Assembly: GCF_014648635.1 (NCBI RefSeq)
Contig: NZ_BMRM01000023.1
Span: 1 to 64,000 of the forward strand
Length of the DNA: 64,000 bases
Direction of reading: 5' to 3'
DNA from: Streptomyces cinerochromogenes
GTDB lineage: Bacteria > Actinomycetota > Actinomycetes > Streptomycetales > Streptomycetaceae
Made by a program: the position numbers and the translations under genes. The notes under the pieces were generated by a model. The model ran no database searches. It was not told the origin of the DNA and was given only the letters and a program-made list of their open reading frames with translations. Positions 1 through 8,013 of the stretch are shown piece by piece. The number at the start of each line of letters is the position of its first letter. The first letter of the stretch is position 1.

Positions 1-313
1 GGGCCAGGACCGCTTCTGGTTCATGTGGGACGACCTGGTCCGCGGCGCCATCGGCGCGATCGTCCTGGTCGACACCCGGCGCCTGGCCGACTGCTTCCCC
101 GCGGTCGACTACTTCGAGAACAGCGGCCTGCCCTTCGTCATCGCCCTCAACGGCTTCGACGGCCAGCAGCCGTACTCGCCCGACGAGGTCCGCGAGGCGC
201 TGCAGATCGGCCCCGACACCCCGATCATCACGACCGACGCCCGCCACCGCGCGGACGCCAAGAGCGCGCTGATCACGCTGGTGGAGCACGCGCTGATGGC
301 GCGGCTGCGCTAG
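1..313 (+). CDS. cvnD: Conservon-type GTP-binding protein, C-terminal part
   Basis: The reading frame is open from the left edge of the window to a TAG at 311-313, so only about the last 103 residues are present. They carry the second half of a small Ras-like GTPase: VLVDTRR follows the switch region, LPFVIALNGFDG is the NKxD-like base-specificity region and TTDARH lies near the SAK position. Streptomyces CvnD proteins end this way. CvnD is the GTPase of the four-gene conservons (histidine-kinase-like CvnA, roadblock CvnB, DUF742 CvnC, CvnD) that form membrane-associated signalling complexes. The partner genes would lie left of the window. A hairpin terminator follows 17 bases after the stop. 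Confidence 0.8.
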   Translation, partial: GQDRFWFMWDDLVRGAIGAIVLVDTRRLADCFPAVDYFENSGLPFVIALNGFDGQQPYSPDEVREALQIGPDTPIITTDARHRADAKSALITLVEHALMARLR

Positions 314-329
314 CGGACCGCCTGCTGCG

Positions 330-359
330 AGGGGCCCTTTCCATCCGGAGAGGGCCCCT
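330..359 (+). terminator. Hairpin terminator after the conservon GTPase
   Basis: A perfect 9-bp stem (AGGGGCCCT at 330-338 and its complement at 351-359) with a 12-base loop is followed by a short T-containing stretch. It sits just after the cvnD stop codon. Confidence 0.75.
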
Positions 360-533
360 TTGTCGTACCCCGCCGCCCCACTGGATCCGGACAGGACCCG
401 TGGGGCGATCGATGGGATGGACGCTTACGCCGATCGGGTGATGGCCGGACTGCCACCGCTGGAGGAACACCCCCGAAGGCCCCCTGACCGCCCCCGACCT
501 CCCCGGCGTCACCGTCACCATCGACTGGACACA

Positions 534-574
534 CCGCAGCCCCGCCCTCCCGGACGGGAGCGGCGGGGCTGCGG
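534..574 (-). terminator. Hairpin terminator downstream of accB-accE
   Basis: A perfect 13-bp stem (CCGCAGCCCCGCC at 534-546 with its complement at 562-574) lies 14 bases beyond the accE stop. It probably ends the accB-accE transcript and may also block read-through from the plus strand. Confidence 0.75.
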
Positions 575-588
575 TCAAGCGCTGAACC

Positions 589-783
589 TCAGTGCCAGCT
601 GTGCGGCGCCCGGAAGCCGGGCTCGCGCTCCAGGCGGCGCCAGCCGGCCTTGGCGCGGCCTCGGTGGGTCTGGGCCGTCGGCTCGGGGCGGGCGGCGGCG
701 CGGGCCATGAGGACGGCCGTGATGGCGGCGACTTCCTCGGGCTCGGCGTGGCCCTTCTCGACGCGGATGTCAGGAGTGCTCAT
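589..783 (-). CDS. accE: Acyl-CoA carboxylase epsilon subunit
   Basis: This 64-residue protein matches the small epsilon subunits found only with actinobacterial acyl-CoA carboxylases. It has an acidic N-terminus, the central EEVAAITAVLMARAAA helix and the Trp/Pro-rich ending GWRRLEREPGF...HSWH. Epsilon bridges or stabilises the biotinylated alpha and carboxyltransferase beta subunits and raises activity. It lies 57 bases downstream of accB on the same strand, which is the usual accB-accE order. No alpha (biotin) subunit gene is in the window; it is normally encoded elsewhere and shared between complexes. Confidence 0.9.
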   Translation of the reverse strand: MSTPDIRVEKGHAEPEEVAAITAVLMARAAARPEPTAQTHRGRAKAGWRRLEREPGFRAPHSWH

Positions 784-840
784 GGGTGTCAGTCTCCGTG
801 AGAGAGAGGTCCGCGGGGTTGCCGCGGCGGGTCCGCGGGG

Positions 841-2436
841 TTACTGCGGGGGGTTGCCGTGCTTGCGGGAGGGCAGGTCGGCGTGCTTGGTGTGCAGCAT
901 GGCCAGGGACTTGACCAGCACCTCACGGGTCTCCGCGGGGTCGATGACGTCGTCGACCAGGCCCCGTTCGGCCGCGTAGTAGGGGTGCATCAGCTCGGAC
1001 TTGTACTCCTTGACCATGCGGGCCCGCATGGCCTCGGGGTCCTCGGCGTCGGCGATCTGGCGGCGGAAGATGACGTTGGCCGCGCCCTCCGCGCCCATCA
1101 CGGCGATCTCGTTCGTCGGCCAGGCGTAGGTCAGGTCGGCGCCGATCGACTGGGAGTCCATGACGATGTAGGCACCTCCGTACGCCTTGCGCAGGATGAG
1201 CGAAATCCTCGGCACGGTCGCGTTGCAGTAGGCGTACAGCAGCTTCGCGCCGTGACGGATGATTCCGCCGTGTTCCTGGTCGACACCCGGGAGGAACCCG
1301 GGGACGTCCAGGAAGGTGACGATCGGGATATTGAAAGCGTCACACATCTGGACAAAGCGCGCAGCTTTTTCCGACGCCTCGATGTCCAGGACGCCGGCCA
1401 GCACCTGCGGCTGGTTGGCGATGATGCCGACGACCTGGCCGTCCAGACGGGCGAGGGCGCAGATGATGTTGCGCGCCCAGCGCTCGTGGACCTCCAGGTA
1501 CTCGCCGTCGTCGACGATCTCCTCGATGACCTTGGCCATGTCGTACGGCCGGTTGCCGTCGGCCGGGACCAGGTCGAGGAGTACGTCGCTGCGGCGGTCG
1601 ACCGGGTCCGTGGACTCGGCCCGCGGCGGGTTCTCGCGGTTGTTCTGCGGGAGGAGCGAGAGGAGGTAGCGCACCTCGGCGATGCAGGTCTCCTCGTCGT
1701 CGTACGCGAAGTGGCAGACGCCGGAGGTCTCCGCGTGGACGTCGGCGCCGCCCAGGCCGTTCTGGGTGATCTCCTCGCCCGTCACGGCCTTGACCACGTC
1801 CGGGCCGGTGATGAACATCTGGGAGGTCTCGCGGACCATGAAGACGAAGTCCGTGAGGGCGGGGCTGTAGGCCGCGCCGCCCGCGCACGGGCCGAGCATC
1901 ACCGAGATCTGCGGGATGACACCCGACGCCTTGGTGTTGCGCTGGAAGATGCCGCCGTAGCCGGCGAGGGCCGAGACGCCCTCCTGGATACGGGCGCCGG
2001 CGCCGTCGTTCAGCGAGACCAGCGGGGCTCCGGCCGCGATGGCCATGTCCATGATCTTGTGGATCTTGGTGGCGTGGGCCTCGCCGAGGGCGCCGCCGAA
2101 GATCCGGAAGTCGTGGGCGTAGACGAAGACCGTACGGCCCTCCACCGTGCCCCAGCCGGTGATGACACCGTCGGTGTACGGCTTCTTGGCCTCCAGGCCG
2201 AAGCCGGTCGCCCGGTGCCGGCGCAGCTGCTCGACCTCCTGGAAGGACCCGGGGTCGAGGAGCAGCTCGATCCGCTCCCGTGCCGTCAGCTTGCCCTTGG
2301 CGTGCTGCGCCTCGGTCGCCTTCTCGCTCGGGCCCGCTACGGCCCGGGCACGGATCTCGTGCAGTTCGGCGACCCGTCCGCGTGCGTCCGTCGGCTCGCC
2401 GGTCGGCTCACCCGTCGTCTCTTCCAAAACGGTCAT
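841..2436 (-). CDS. accB: Acyl-CoA carboxylase carboxyltransferase (beta) subunit, AccB type
   Basis: The 531-residue protein is a full-length biotin-dependent carboxyltransferase with two crotonase-like halves. Oxyanion-hole glycines are visible at GPCAGGAAYSPA (about 182-193) and KAYGGAYIVM (417-426). It transfers CO2 from biotin to acyl-CoA, giving malonyl- or methylmalonyl-CoA for fatty acids and polyketides. The residue known to set chain-length preference is Ile424 here (GAYIVMD). From memory, the Streptomyces propionyl-specific PccB has Asp at this place and the broader AccB has Ile, so AccB is the better name. The ATG at 2436 begins MTVLEETTGE. The accE gene follows directly. Confidence 0.93.
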   Translation of the reverse strand: MTVLEETTGEPTGEPTDARGRVAELHEIRARAVAGPSEKATEAQHAKGKLTARERIELLLDPGSFQEVEQLRRHRATGFGLEAKKPYTDGVITGWGTVEGRTVFVYAHDFRIFGGALGEAHATKIHKIMDMAIAAGAPLVSLNDGAGARIQEGVSALAGYGGIFQRNTKASGVIPQISVMLGPCAGGAAYSPALTDFVFMVRETSQMFITGPDVVKAVTGEEITQNGLGGADVHAETSGVCHFAYDDEETCIAEVRYLLSLLPQNNRENPPRAESTDPVDRRSDVLLDLVPADGNRPYDMAKVIEEIVDDGEYLEVHERWARNIICALARLDGQVVGIIANQPQVLAGVLDIEASEKAARFVQMCDAFNIPIVTFLDVPGFLPGVDQEHGGIIRHGAKLLYAYCNATVPRISLILRKAYGGAYIVMDSQSIGADLTYAWPTNEIAVMGAEGAANVIFRRQIADAEDPEAMRARMVKEYKSELMHPYYAAERGLVDDVIDPAETREVLVKSLAMLHTKHADLPSRKHGNPPQ

Positions 2437-2590
2437 GTAGCGACCTTACGAAGGACCCGAAGAAAAGCGAGCCGTCGACTCTGTACAGTCTCCGGCCCGT
2501 TTTCCTGGTGCGAGTGAACAGAACCATGGCGGCATGCAGGCGTTCCGACTGCTCAGAAGGCCACGCTGTTGTAGGAGGGCCACAAAGCCG

Positions 2591-4915
2591 TCAGCTGAGA
2601 GCCACCTCACATTCATGGGTGGAGCATGCCATCCCCGGAGTGACGAGGAGCCTCAGACGGCGGTCCGCCGAACGGACCTCCACGCTGTCGTCGGCCCGGA
2701 CCACCGCTCGTACCGGATGGTCCCAGACCAGCTCCAGCGGGGCGCCGGTGCGGGGCGGCTCGCTCACGTGGAGGGTGGCCGTACGGCCCCGGCGGACGAC
2801 GAGCACGCTCGCGCCGGCCGAGACGGTGAGGTCTCCCACCGTACCGGCCCGCCAGAAGGTGTACGCCCTCAGCCCCAGGCCGGGTACGGCGACGGCCTGG
2901 GCGTCCGTGCCGTTGGCGAGGACGGACAGCCAGTTCCGGTCGGCGGCCCGCAGGGCGGTCCCGGCGCGGGTGGCGCCGGGCAGCAGCGCGTAGGTGTAGC
3001 GGGCGGCCACGGGGTCGGTGCCGTGGTCGAGCCAGAGGGTCTGCCAGCGGCGGGTGCGCCGCTCGTCGGTGCTGGTGGTGTTGATGTCGGACCAGGCGCC
3101 GGTGCGGTCCTCGCGCAGGGTGTGCAGCTCTCCGCCGCAGGGCAGGACCCACCCGCCGTGGCCCTCCAGATGGGCCCACCGCGCGGCCCGTACGAAGGCC
3201 TGCCCGCCCTCCTCCCCCAGGTTCCGGTTGTCCACGACCGTCTCGACCGGGACCCCGTCGGAACAGCTGATCCCGGCGCCCAGGCAGACCACGGCGTCGG
3301 CGAGGAAGAACCACGACTTGCGGGCCTCAAGGGTCGAGCCGAGCCCCTTCAGATGCTGGCCGACCGCCGCGTACGTCCCGTCCGTCGCCCCGCCGACCCA
3401 GCGGACGTCCGGCCTGGGGGCGCCCCACTCGCCGCCGGCGCGGTCGGCGAGGCGCCTGGTGGACACGGTGGTGCCGGGCAGCCGGTACCAGTCGACGGTG
3501 GGCCAGTACCAGTCGGTGTACTGGTCGCCGCGCCCCCGTGGCCACCAGGAGAGCATGCCGGACCCGGTGTGCCAGCCGCGCGGGTTCTCGCCGTTGCCGC
3601 ACTCGTAGTGGGCGATGCGGTCGCTGGCCATGGCGAGGGCGGCGGTGAAGCGCGGGGTGCGGTGGACGGCGCGGTCCATGGCCGGGAAGAGCCGGTGACC
3701 GAGGGGTTCGGGGGCGGAGGGCACGGGCGAGGCGGCGACGGCGTGCAGCCGCGCGAGATCGGCGATTCCGAACTGGCGCGACGTCAGTACCGGTACCACC
3801 GTGTCCCGTTCGATCCAGCCCTTGATCCGCCCGTACCACCGCTCCCGCTCCGCCGTGCTCGCACCGTCCGCGAGGAGGGCGATCGCGGCGATCAGGGCCT
3901 GCCCGTGGTAGTGGTCGGAGCGGAGCACGTGCTGGTCGTCGGAGCGGAGGTAACCCCGGCTGACGGCGCGGCCGTTGACGCAGTCCATCACCAGTCCGTC
4001 GTGGATCAGGGGCGCGTAGGCGCGCTCGACGCTGTCGAGGACGTTGTGCCGCGCGGGGTCGACGACCTCCCACTCGGACCCCGCGAGCAGCGCGAACAGC
4101 CGTCCCAGGCCGTCGAGCAGGACCTGGCCGTACGTCCCCGAGTAGGCGACCCAGGTGTGCTGGACGAAGGACCCGTCGGCATAGAGCCCGTCCCCCTGGA
4201 CGACGTACGGGAAGACCGGCGAGAGCGCGTCACGGGCGAGGGAGATCTTCTGCGGGTTCCGGCCGAGGATGCCGCGCAGGGCGACCGAGCGGCACAGGTC
4301 GACGCGGTTGGCCCCGGTGGAGGTCCCGGAGTAGTCGGTGAGCACGGCGTCCGGCACGAAGTGGTCGACGGCCGCGCAGGCCGCCGCGATCCGCTCGGGG
4401 CCGAGCTGTTCGTACAGGACGGCGGTGATGTCCGTCAGGAGCCGGGGGCTGCCGATCTGCCACTCCCACCAGTTGCCGTAGCGGGTGGTGGCCGGGTTGT
4501 AGACGGTGGCCGAGAGGTGGTCGAGCCCGCGCAGTACGTCGGCGAGGAGCCCGGGATCGCCTGTGCCACCGGTGCCGCCCTGCGCGTACGCCTGGGCCAT
4601 GGTCCACAGGCGGCCGTAGCTGAAGGTGATGCCGGAGGGCGGGTCGAAGGGATGCCCGGGCCACAGGGAGTTCGCCGCGGGAGCCATGGCGGCCTGGAAC
4701 TCCCGCGCCTGCCGCCCCAGTTGGGCGAGCCGGGAGGCGTACGGCTCGACGCCCGGGTCGTACCCGGTCCCCAGGGTGATGCCGTTCCACCGGCGGCGCA
4801 GCGTGTCGTACGGGTCGCCGGCCGCCCGGGCGCCCGGCGCGGGGGCGGCGGCGAGCGCGGCGGCCAGCAGGAGTGCGCGTCGGGTCAGGCCCATGGGGCC
4901 GGTCACCGCCCTCAC
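2591..4915 (-). CDS. Secreted polysaccharide lyase family 8 (hyaluronate/chondroitin/xanthan lyase type)
   Basis: This 774-residue protein has the PL8 layout: an all-alpha toroid (about 35-370) followed by a beta-sandwich half. The signatures NWWEWQIGSPRLLTD (148-162), TGANRVD and DGSFVQHTWVAYSGTYG are present. By family alignment the catalytic Asn, His and Tyr are N203, H253 and Y262; the spacings match streptococcal hyaluronate lyase. The N-terminus (LTRRALLLAAALAAAPAPG) looks like a Tat-type export signal. Members depolymerise uronic-acid polysaccharides by beta-elimination outside the cell. Which polymer is attacked cannot be told. It lies 7 bases after the M15-like gene, so both are probably one transcript. 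Confidence 0.88.
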   Translation of the reverse strand: MRAVTGPMGLTRRALLLAAALAAAPAPGARAAGDPYDTLRRRWNGITLGTGYDPGVEPYASRLAQLGRQAREFQAAMAPAANSLWPGHPFDPPSGITFSYGRLWTMAQAYAQGGTGGTGDPGLLADVLRGLDHLSATVYNPATTRYGNWWEWQIGSPRLLTDITAVLYEQLGPERIAAACAAVDHFVPDAVLTDYSGTSTGANRVDLCRSVALRGILGRNPQKISLARDALSPVFPYVVQGDGLYADGSFVQHTWVAYSGTYGQVLLDGLGRLFALLAGSEWEVVDPARHNVLDSVERAYAPLIHDGLVMDCVNGRAVSRGYLRSDDQHVLRSDHYHGQALIAAIALLADGASTAERERWYGRIKGWIERDTVVPVLTSRQFGIADLARLHAVAASPVPSAPEPLGHRLFPAMDRAVHRTPRFTAALAMASDRIAHYECGNGENPRGWHTGSGMLSWWPRGRGDQYTDWYWPTVDWYRLPGTTVSTRRLADRAGGEWGAPRPDVRWVGGATDGTYAAVGQHLKGLGSTLEARKSWFFLADAVVCLGAGISCSDGVPVETVVDNRNLGEEGGQAFVRAARWAHLEGHGGWVLPCGGELHTLREDRTGAWSDINTTSTDERRTRRWQTLWLDHGTDPVAARYTYALLPGATRAGTALRAADRNWLSVLANGTDAQAVAVPGLGLRAYTFWRAGTVGDLTVSAGASVLVVRRGRTATLHVSEPPRTGAPLELVWDHPVRAVVRADDSVEVRSADRRLRLLVTPGMACSTHECEVALS

Positions 4916-4922
4916 CGCCGGC

Positions 4923-5429
4923 TCAGCAGCCGCCGCAGTTGTAGTAGAGGACGTCCCAGTGGTTGCCCTCGTCGGCGTAGATGTTGCCCGAACCGGACTG
5001 GTACTGCGGGGCGCCGTCGCCGCGGAGGCCGATGTAGGTGAAGGTGTTCTTGATGTACGACGTCACGCACGTGTTCTTGCCGTAGTCGAGCTTGTAGCCG
5101 TTCCAGTGGGAGTAGGTGCCGGAGGCGTGTCCGGTCTCCGTGCCGCCGGTGATGTTGAGCGCGCAGCCGGTGGCCCGCTTGAGGGTCTGGGCGCCCTGGG
5201 CGGTGGCGAGGTTGAGCTGCTCGAAGCTGGTGCAGGTGGGGTTGTTGCGGTCGGAGCAGTTGCCGGAGGACGACCAGGTGATGCCGACATCGCGGAACAT
5301 CTGGGTGGCGGTGGCGTGACTGATCTTGGTGACGGCGAAGGCCTCGGTAGCGGTACCGAGGACGGCGACACCGGGGGCGACGACGAGGGCGAGCGCGGTG
5401 AGGAGCGCGCGGAGCTTCAACGGCTTCAC
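4923..5429 (-). CDS. Small secreted M15/LAS-like metallopeptidase candidate
   Basis: This 168-residue protein has a clear Sec signal peptide (cut after about residue 32, TEAFA) and six cysteines (58, 66, 89, 121, 165, 168) that could form three disulfides. The segment YSHWNGYKLD gives H108 and D115 with the HxxGxxxD spacing of M15 D-Ala-D-Ala peptidases. EGNHWDV gives an ExxH pair (E154, H157) like the second zinc/base site. Annotation as an M15/LAS-type zinc enzyme is inferred from these motifs; automated pipelines probably call it hypothetical. It is the first gene of a tandem pair with the PL8 lyase, suggesting co-secretion. Its substrate could be peptidoglycan peptide or another D-amino-acid link. 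Confidence 0.6.
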   Translation of the reverse strand: MKPLKLRALLTALALVVAPGVAVLGTATEAFAVTKISHATATQMFRDVGITWSSSGNCSDRNNPTCTSFEQLNLATAQGAQTLKRATGCALNITGGTETGHASGTYSHWNGYKLDYGKNTCVTSYIKNTFTYIGLRGDGAPQYQSGSGNIYADEGNHWDVLYYNCGGC

Positions 5430-5581
5430 GGGAGACCTTCCTGCGGCGGGCCATGGTGCGTACGGGTCGGCTGTGCAGGTGGTGCAGGTGGCGCAGGCAG
5501 ATGGTGCCCGAGTGCGCGGGGTGTCCGCCAGGGGGCACGCAGGAATACTCTCCGCACATGAGCAGACACTCTCCGGCTAAT

Positions 5582-5640
5582 GTTGAAAACTGAACCGAAT
5601 GGGTCTACCTTCTGAGTCACGAGTTCGTTCAACGTTCAAC
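5582..5640. promoter_or_regulatory. GTTCAAC-type repeats upstream of the YceI gene
   Basis: The stretch before yceI contains GTTGAA at 5582-5587 and two adjacent copies of GTTCAAC (5627-5633 and 5634-5640), making inverted and direct half-sites about 40 bases apart. This AT-richer block in the divergent space between the secreted-protein operon and yceI is a plausible operator for a MarR- or TetR-type factor. No regulator gene is adjacent. Confidence 0.35.
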
Positions 5641-5661
5641 AAGCACTTCCAGGAGCACGTC

Positions 5662-6267
5662 ATGGGCATCTTCGGCCGCAAGACCACCACCCCCGCCCCC
5701 GCCGCCCAGGCCGCCGCCGGCCCCGACCTGACCGCGCTGACCGGTGACTACACGATCGACCCGGCCCACAGCACGATCGGCTTCGTCGCCCGGCACGCCA
5801 TGGTCACGAACGTCAAGGGCGGCTTCGAGGACTTCACCGGCACGCTCCACCTGGACGGCGCCGACCCCGCCCAGTCCACCGCCGAGATCGACGTCCAGAT
5901 GGCGAGCATCGAGACCGGCAACGCCGACCGCGACGGTCACCTGAAGTCCGCCGACTTCTTCAAGATCGAGGAGTTCCCGACGATGACCTTCCGCTCCACC
6001 AAGGCGGAGGCCCTCGGCGGCGACGAGTTCCGCATCACCGGCGACCTCTCCCTCCTCGGCGTCACCAAGCCGCTCACCATCACCCTGGAGTTCAACGGCT
6101 CCGCCACCGACCCCTTCGGCAACGAGCGCGTCGGCTTCGAGGGCAAGGCCGAGATCCTGCGCTCGGAGTGGGGCCTGACCTGGAACGCGGCCCTGGAGAC
6201 CGGCGGCGTCCTGGTCTCGGACAAGATCAAGCTCGTCTTCGACATCTCGGCCATCAAGCAGGCCTGA
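5662..6267 (+). CDS. YceI-family lipocalin-like protein
   Basis: This 201-residue protein matches the YceI family: GDYTIDPAHSTIGFVARHAMVT at the N-side, GTLHLDG, a conserved block around ADFFKIEEFPTMTF, and LSLLGVTKPLTI. YceI proteins are beta-barrels that bind polyisoprenoids or other amphiphiles. Unlike the E. coli protein, this one has no signal peptide; a short Ala/Pro linker follows MGIFGRK, so it is probably cytoplasmic. An in-frame ATG exists at 5599, but the ATG at 5662 is preferred because AGGAG lies 6 bases upstream and the extra residues look non-homologous. Confidence 0.9.
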   Translation: MGIFGRKTTTPAPAAQAAAGPDLTALTGDYTIDPAHSTIGFVARHAMVTNVKGGFEDFTGTLHLDGADPAQSTAEIDVQMASIETGNADRDGHLKSADFFKIEEFPTMTFRSTKAEALGGDEFRITGDLSLLGVTKPLTITLEFNGSATDPFGNERVGFEGKAEILRSEWGLTWNAALETGGVLVSDKIKLVFDISAIKQA

Positions 6268-6329
6268 GCCGTGGGGGGGGGCGGCGGCACCGTCGCGAGC
6301 GGCCCCACGGCCACGTCATCGGCAGACGG

Positions 6330-6767
6330 TCACCGCGGCCGACCCGGGACGGCCGCCTCGCCACCCCGCACCGTGAACTCGCACCACACGATCTTGCCGG
6401 GGTTCCGCTCCCCCACGCCCCACTTGTCGGCCAGGGCGGCGACGAGGAGCAGACCCCGGCCGTGTTCCGAGTCCGGGGACGCCTCCGGGGCGCGAACCTC
6501 GCCCGGACCACTGTCGTGCACCTCCACGCGCAGGGCGCCGTCGCGGTGCAGCTCCAGCCGGAGGAGGAAGCCCCGGCCGGCGGGGACACCGTGGAGGAGG
6601 GCGTTGGTCGCCAACTCGCTCACGCACAGCAGTACGTCGTCGCTGCGCTCGGCCGCGGCCCATTCCGTCAGCGTCCCGCGCACGAACTCCCGTGCGAGCC
6701 GTACCGACCTGCGGTCCCGGCGGTAGAACGCCTGGCGCGTGTGGGGGTGTTGGGGTTCTGCGTTCAT
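6330..6767 (-). CDS. ATP-binding regulatory protein (HATPase_c, anti-sigma/WhiJ-cluster type)
   Basis: The protein (145 residues from the ATG at 6767; a GTG at 6791 would add 8) has the Bergerat fold of RsbW-like kinases: N-box ELATNALLHG, G1 box DSGPG and G2 box GRGLLLVAALAD. Small stand-alone proteins of this kind are very common in Streptomyces, often encoded divergently from an XRE regulator and a DUF397 protein, as here. Phosphorylation or binding targets are unknown. There is no strong ribosome binding site for either start. Confidence 0.8.
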   Translation of the reverse strand: MNAEPQHPHTRQAFYRRDRRSVRLAREFVRGTLTEWAAAERSDDVLLCVSELATNALLHGVPAGRGFLLRLELHRDGALRVEVHDSGPGEVRAPEASPDSEHGRGLLLVAALADKWGVGERNPGKIVWCEFTVRGGEAAVPGRPR

Positions 6768-6879
6768 GAGGCGAGTGTCACTGTGCGTCACTAGAGTGGG
6801 TCAGTGAGTGAAGTCGTAGTTCTCATCACTACGAGTCCACTACGAGAGCTCGGCGTGCATACGGGGGAAAGGAACGGCC

Positions 6880-7701
6880 ATGCACGAGGCAGCGAGGCCC
6901 AAGAAGGTCGGTTCCTGGTACGCGGTCGGTGCGCTCGTGGCGCACTTCAGGAGGAAGGCCCGTCTCACGCAGGAACAGTTCGCGGAGGCGGCGAACCTCT
7001 CCGTGGACACGGTGAGGTCGATCGAGCAGGGGAGGTTAGCCCTTCAGCCGGACCGCGCCGAGCAGTTCGACGAACTGCTCGACAGTGGTGGGGCGTTGGC
7101 GGTGGTGGTGGCGAAGCTGCCGGTGCGGGACCGGATCGTTCAGTTCGCGCAGGGGCTGGTGGATCATGAGCAGGAGGCGGTGAGCTTCCTGTCGTACGAG
7201 AGCCTGCTCGTCCCTGGGCTCCTCCAGACCAAGGACTACTGCCGTGCCGTGTTCGACTATCGCTATCCGGCGCTCGGAAGTGAGACCGCCGAGCAGTGGG
7301 TGAATGCCCGCATGGAACGGCAGTTGGTTTGGCAGCGGGAGAGGCCTCCCGTGGGTCACTTCATCCTGGAGGAGAGCATCCTGCGGCGAGAGGTCGGCGG
7401 TCCGGACGTCATGCGTGAGCAGTTCCGGCGGATCCTGGATTACACGCGGCCGGTTCACATGAGCTTCCAGCTCATGCCCATGGATCAGACGCCTCACGCA
7501 GCGCTCGACGGCCCTATGGTGCTCCTGGAAACTTCGGAGCATGAACGGCTCGTCTACCTGGAAGTCCAGCGCGCGAGCTTCCTTGTGGATGACCCAGATG
7601 AGGTCAGTGACTATTACCACAAGTATGGGATGCTGCGGTCACAGGCGCTCTCCTGCGAGGAGAGCGAGCGCCGCCTGAAGGGACTGCTAGGAGAGTCATG
7701 A
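6880..7701 (+). CDS. WhiJ-like XRE regulator with DUF5753
   Basis: The 273-residue protein has an N-terminal helix-turn-helix (about 18-65, LTQEQFAEAANLSVDTVRSIEQG) and a C-terminal DUF5753 ligand-binding-like domain (about 90-265), recognisable by FLSYESLLVPGLLQTKDYCRAVF and GHFILEESILRREVGG. This is the WhiJ/Scr1-antitoxin type of Streptomyces regulator that controls, and is modulated by, the adjacent DUF397 protein. The start ATG at 6880 has GGAAAGGAA upstream. The stop overlaps the next start by ATGA, indicating translational coupling. Confidence 0.9.
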   Translation: MHEAARPKKVGSWYAVGALVAHFRRKARLTQEQFAEAANLSVDTVRSIEQGRLALQPDRAEQFDELLDSGGALAVVVAKLPVRDRIVQFAQGLVDHEQEAVSFLSYESLLVPGLLQTKDYCRAVFDYRYPALGSETAEQWVNARMERQLVWQRERPPVGHFILEESILRREVGGPDVMREQFRRILDYTRPVHMSFQLMPMDQTPHAALDGPMVLLETSEHERLVYLEVQRASFLVDDPDEVSDYYHKYGMLRSQALSCEESERRLKGLLGES

Positions 7702-7940
7702 ACACCGCAGCACTCGCATGGTTCAAGTCCAGCTACAGCGGTAGCGAAGGCGGCAACTGCCTCGAAGCCGCCTGCTCCTGGCGCAAGTCCAGCTACAGCA
7801 GCAACGAAGGCGGCAACTGTGTGGAGGTAGCCACCCACCCCACCGCCATCCACATCCGCGACTCCAAGAACACCACCGGTCCCGTCCTCACCCTCTCCCC
7901 CACCACCTGGAGCGAGTTCCTCGACGGCATCGCCCGCTGA
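7698..7940 (+). CDS. DUF397 protein with duplicated N-terminal motif
   Basis: This 80-residue protein belongs to the DUF397 family that pairs with WhiJ-like regulators; some pairs behave as toxin-antitoxin modules (Scr2/Scr1). The family core W-KSSYS-x-GGNC-VEVA appears twice in a row: FKSSYSGSEGGNCLEAA (about 10-26) and RKSSYSSNEGGNCVEVA (about 29-45). The usual remainder follows (IHIRDSKNT...LTLSPTTWSEFLDGI). Most family members have one copy, so this looks like an internal duplication. Translation is coupled to the upstream regulator by ATGA overlap. Confidence 0.9.
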   Translation: MNTAALAWFKSSYSGSEGGNCLEAACSWRKSSYSSNEGGNCVEVATHPTAIHIRDSKNTTGPVLTLSPTTWSEFLDGIAR

Positions 7941-8013
7941 AGCCGCCTGGACCGGTGAGCGTCACGCCACCCGGCGGCAGGTCGTCCGCCGTCACGCGCG
8001 CTGATCGGGGCGT

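Larger units (their letters stand above)
314..588. other. Intergenic region with two terminators and a possible decayed tiny ORF
   Basis: This gap lies between converging cvnD and accE. Besides the two hairpins it holds an ATG at 417 starting MDAYADRVMAGLPPLEE. A single-base frame change near 465-470 would continue it into about 35 residues ending at the TGA at 583-585. Both halves look mildly protein-like but no family is recognised and no ribosome binding site is obvious. It may be a decayed small gene or chance. I see nothing else here. Confidence 0.3.

Noticed and set aside
859..2517. Long plus-strand open frame opposite accB
   Set aside because: It is the antisense shadow of accB caused by high GC. 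Its Val/Gly/Asp/Arg-rich product has no family features. The same holds for the long frames at 2534-5041, 9260-12481, 16088-17770, 17710-21528, 30285-32948, 34363-37884 and 54285-57305.
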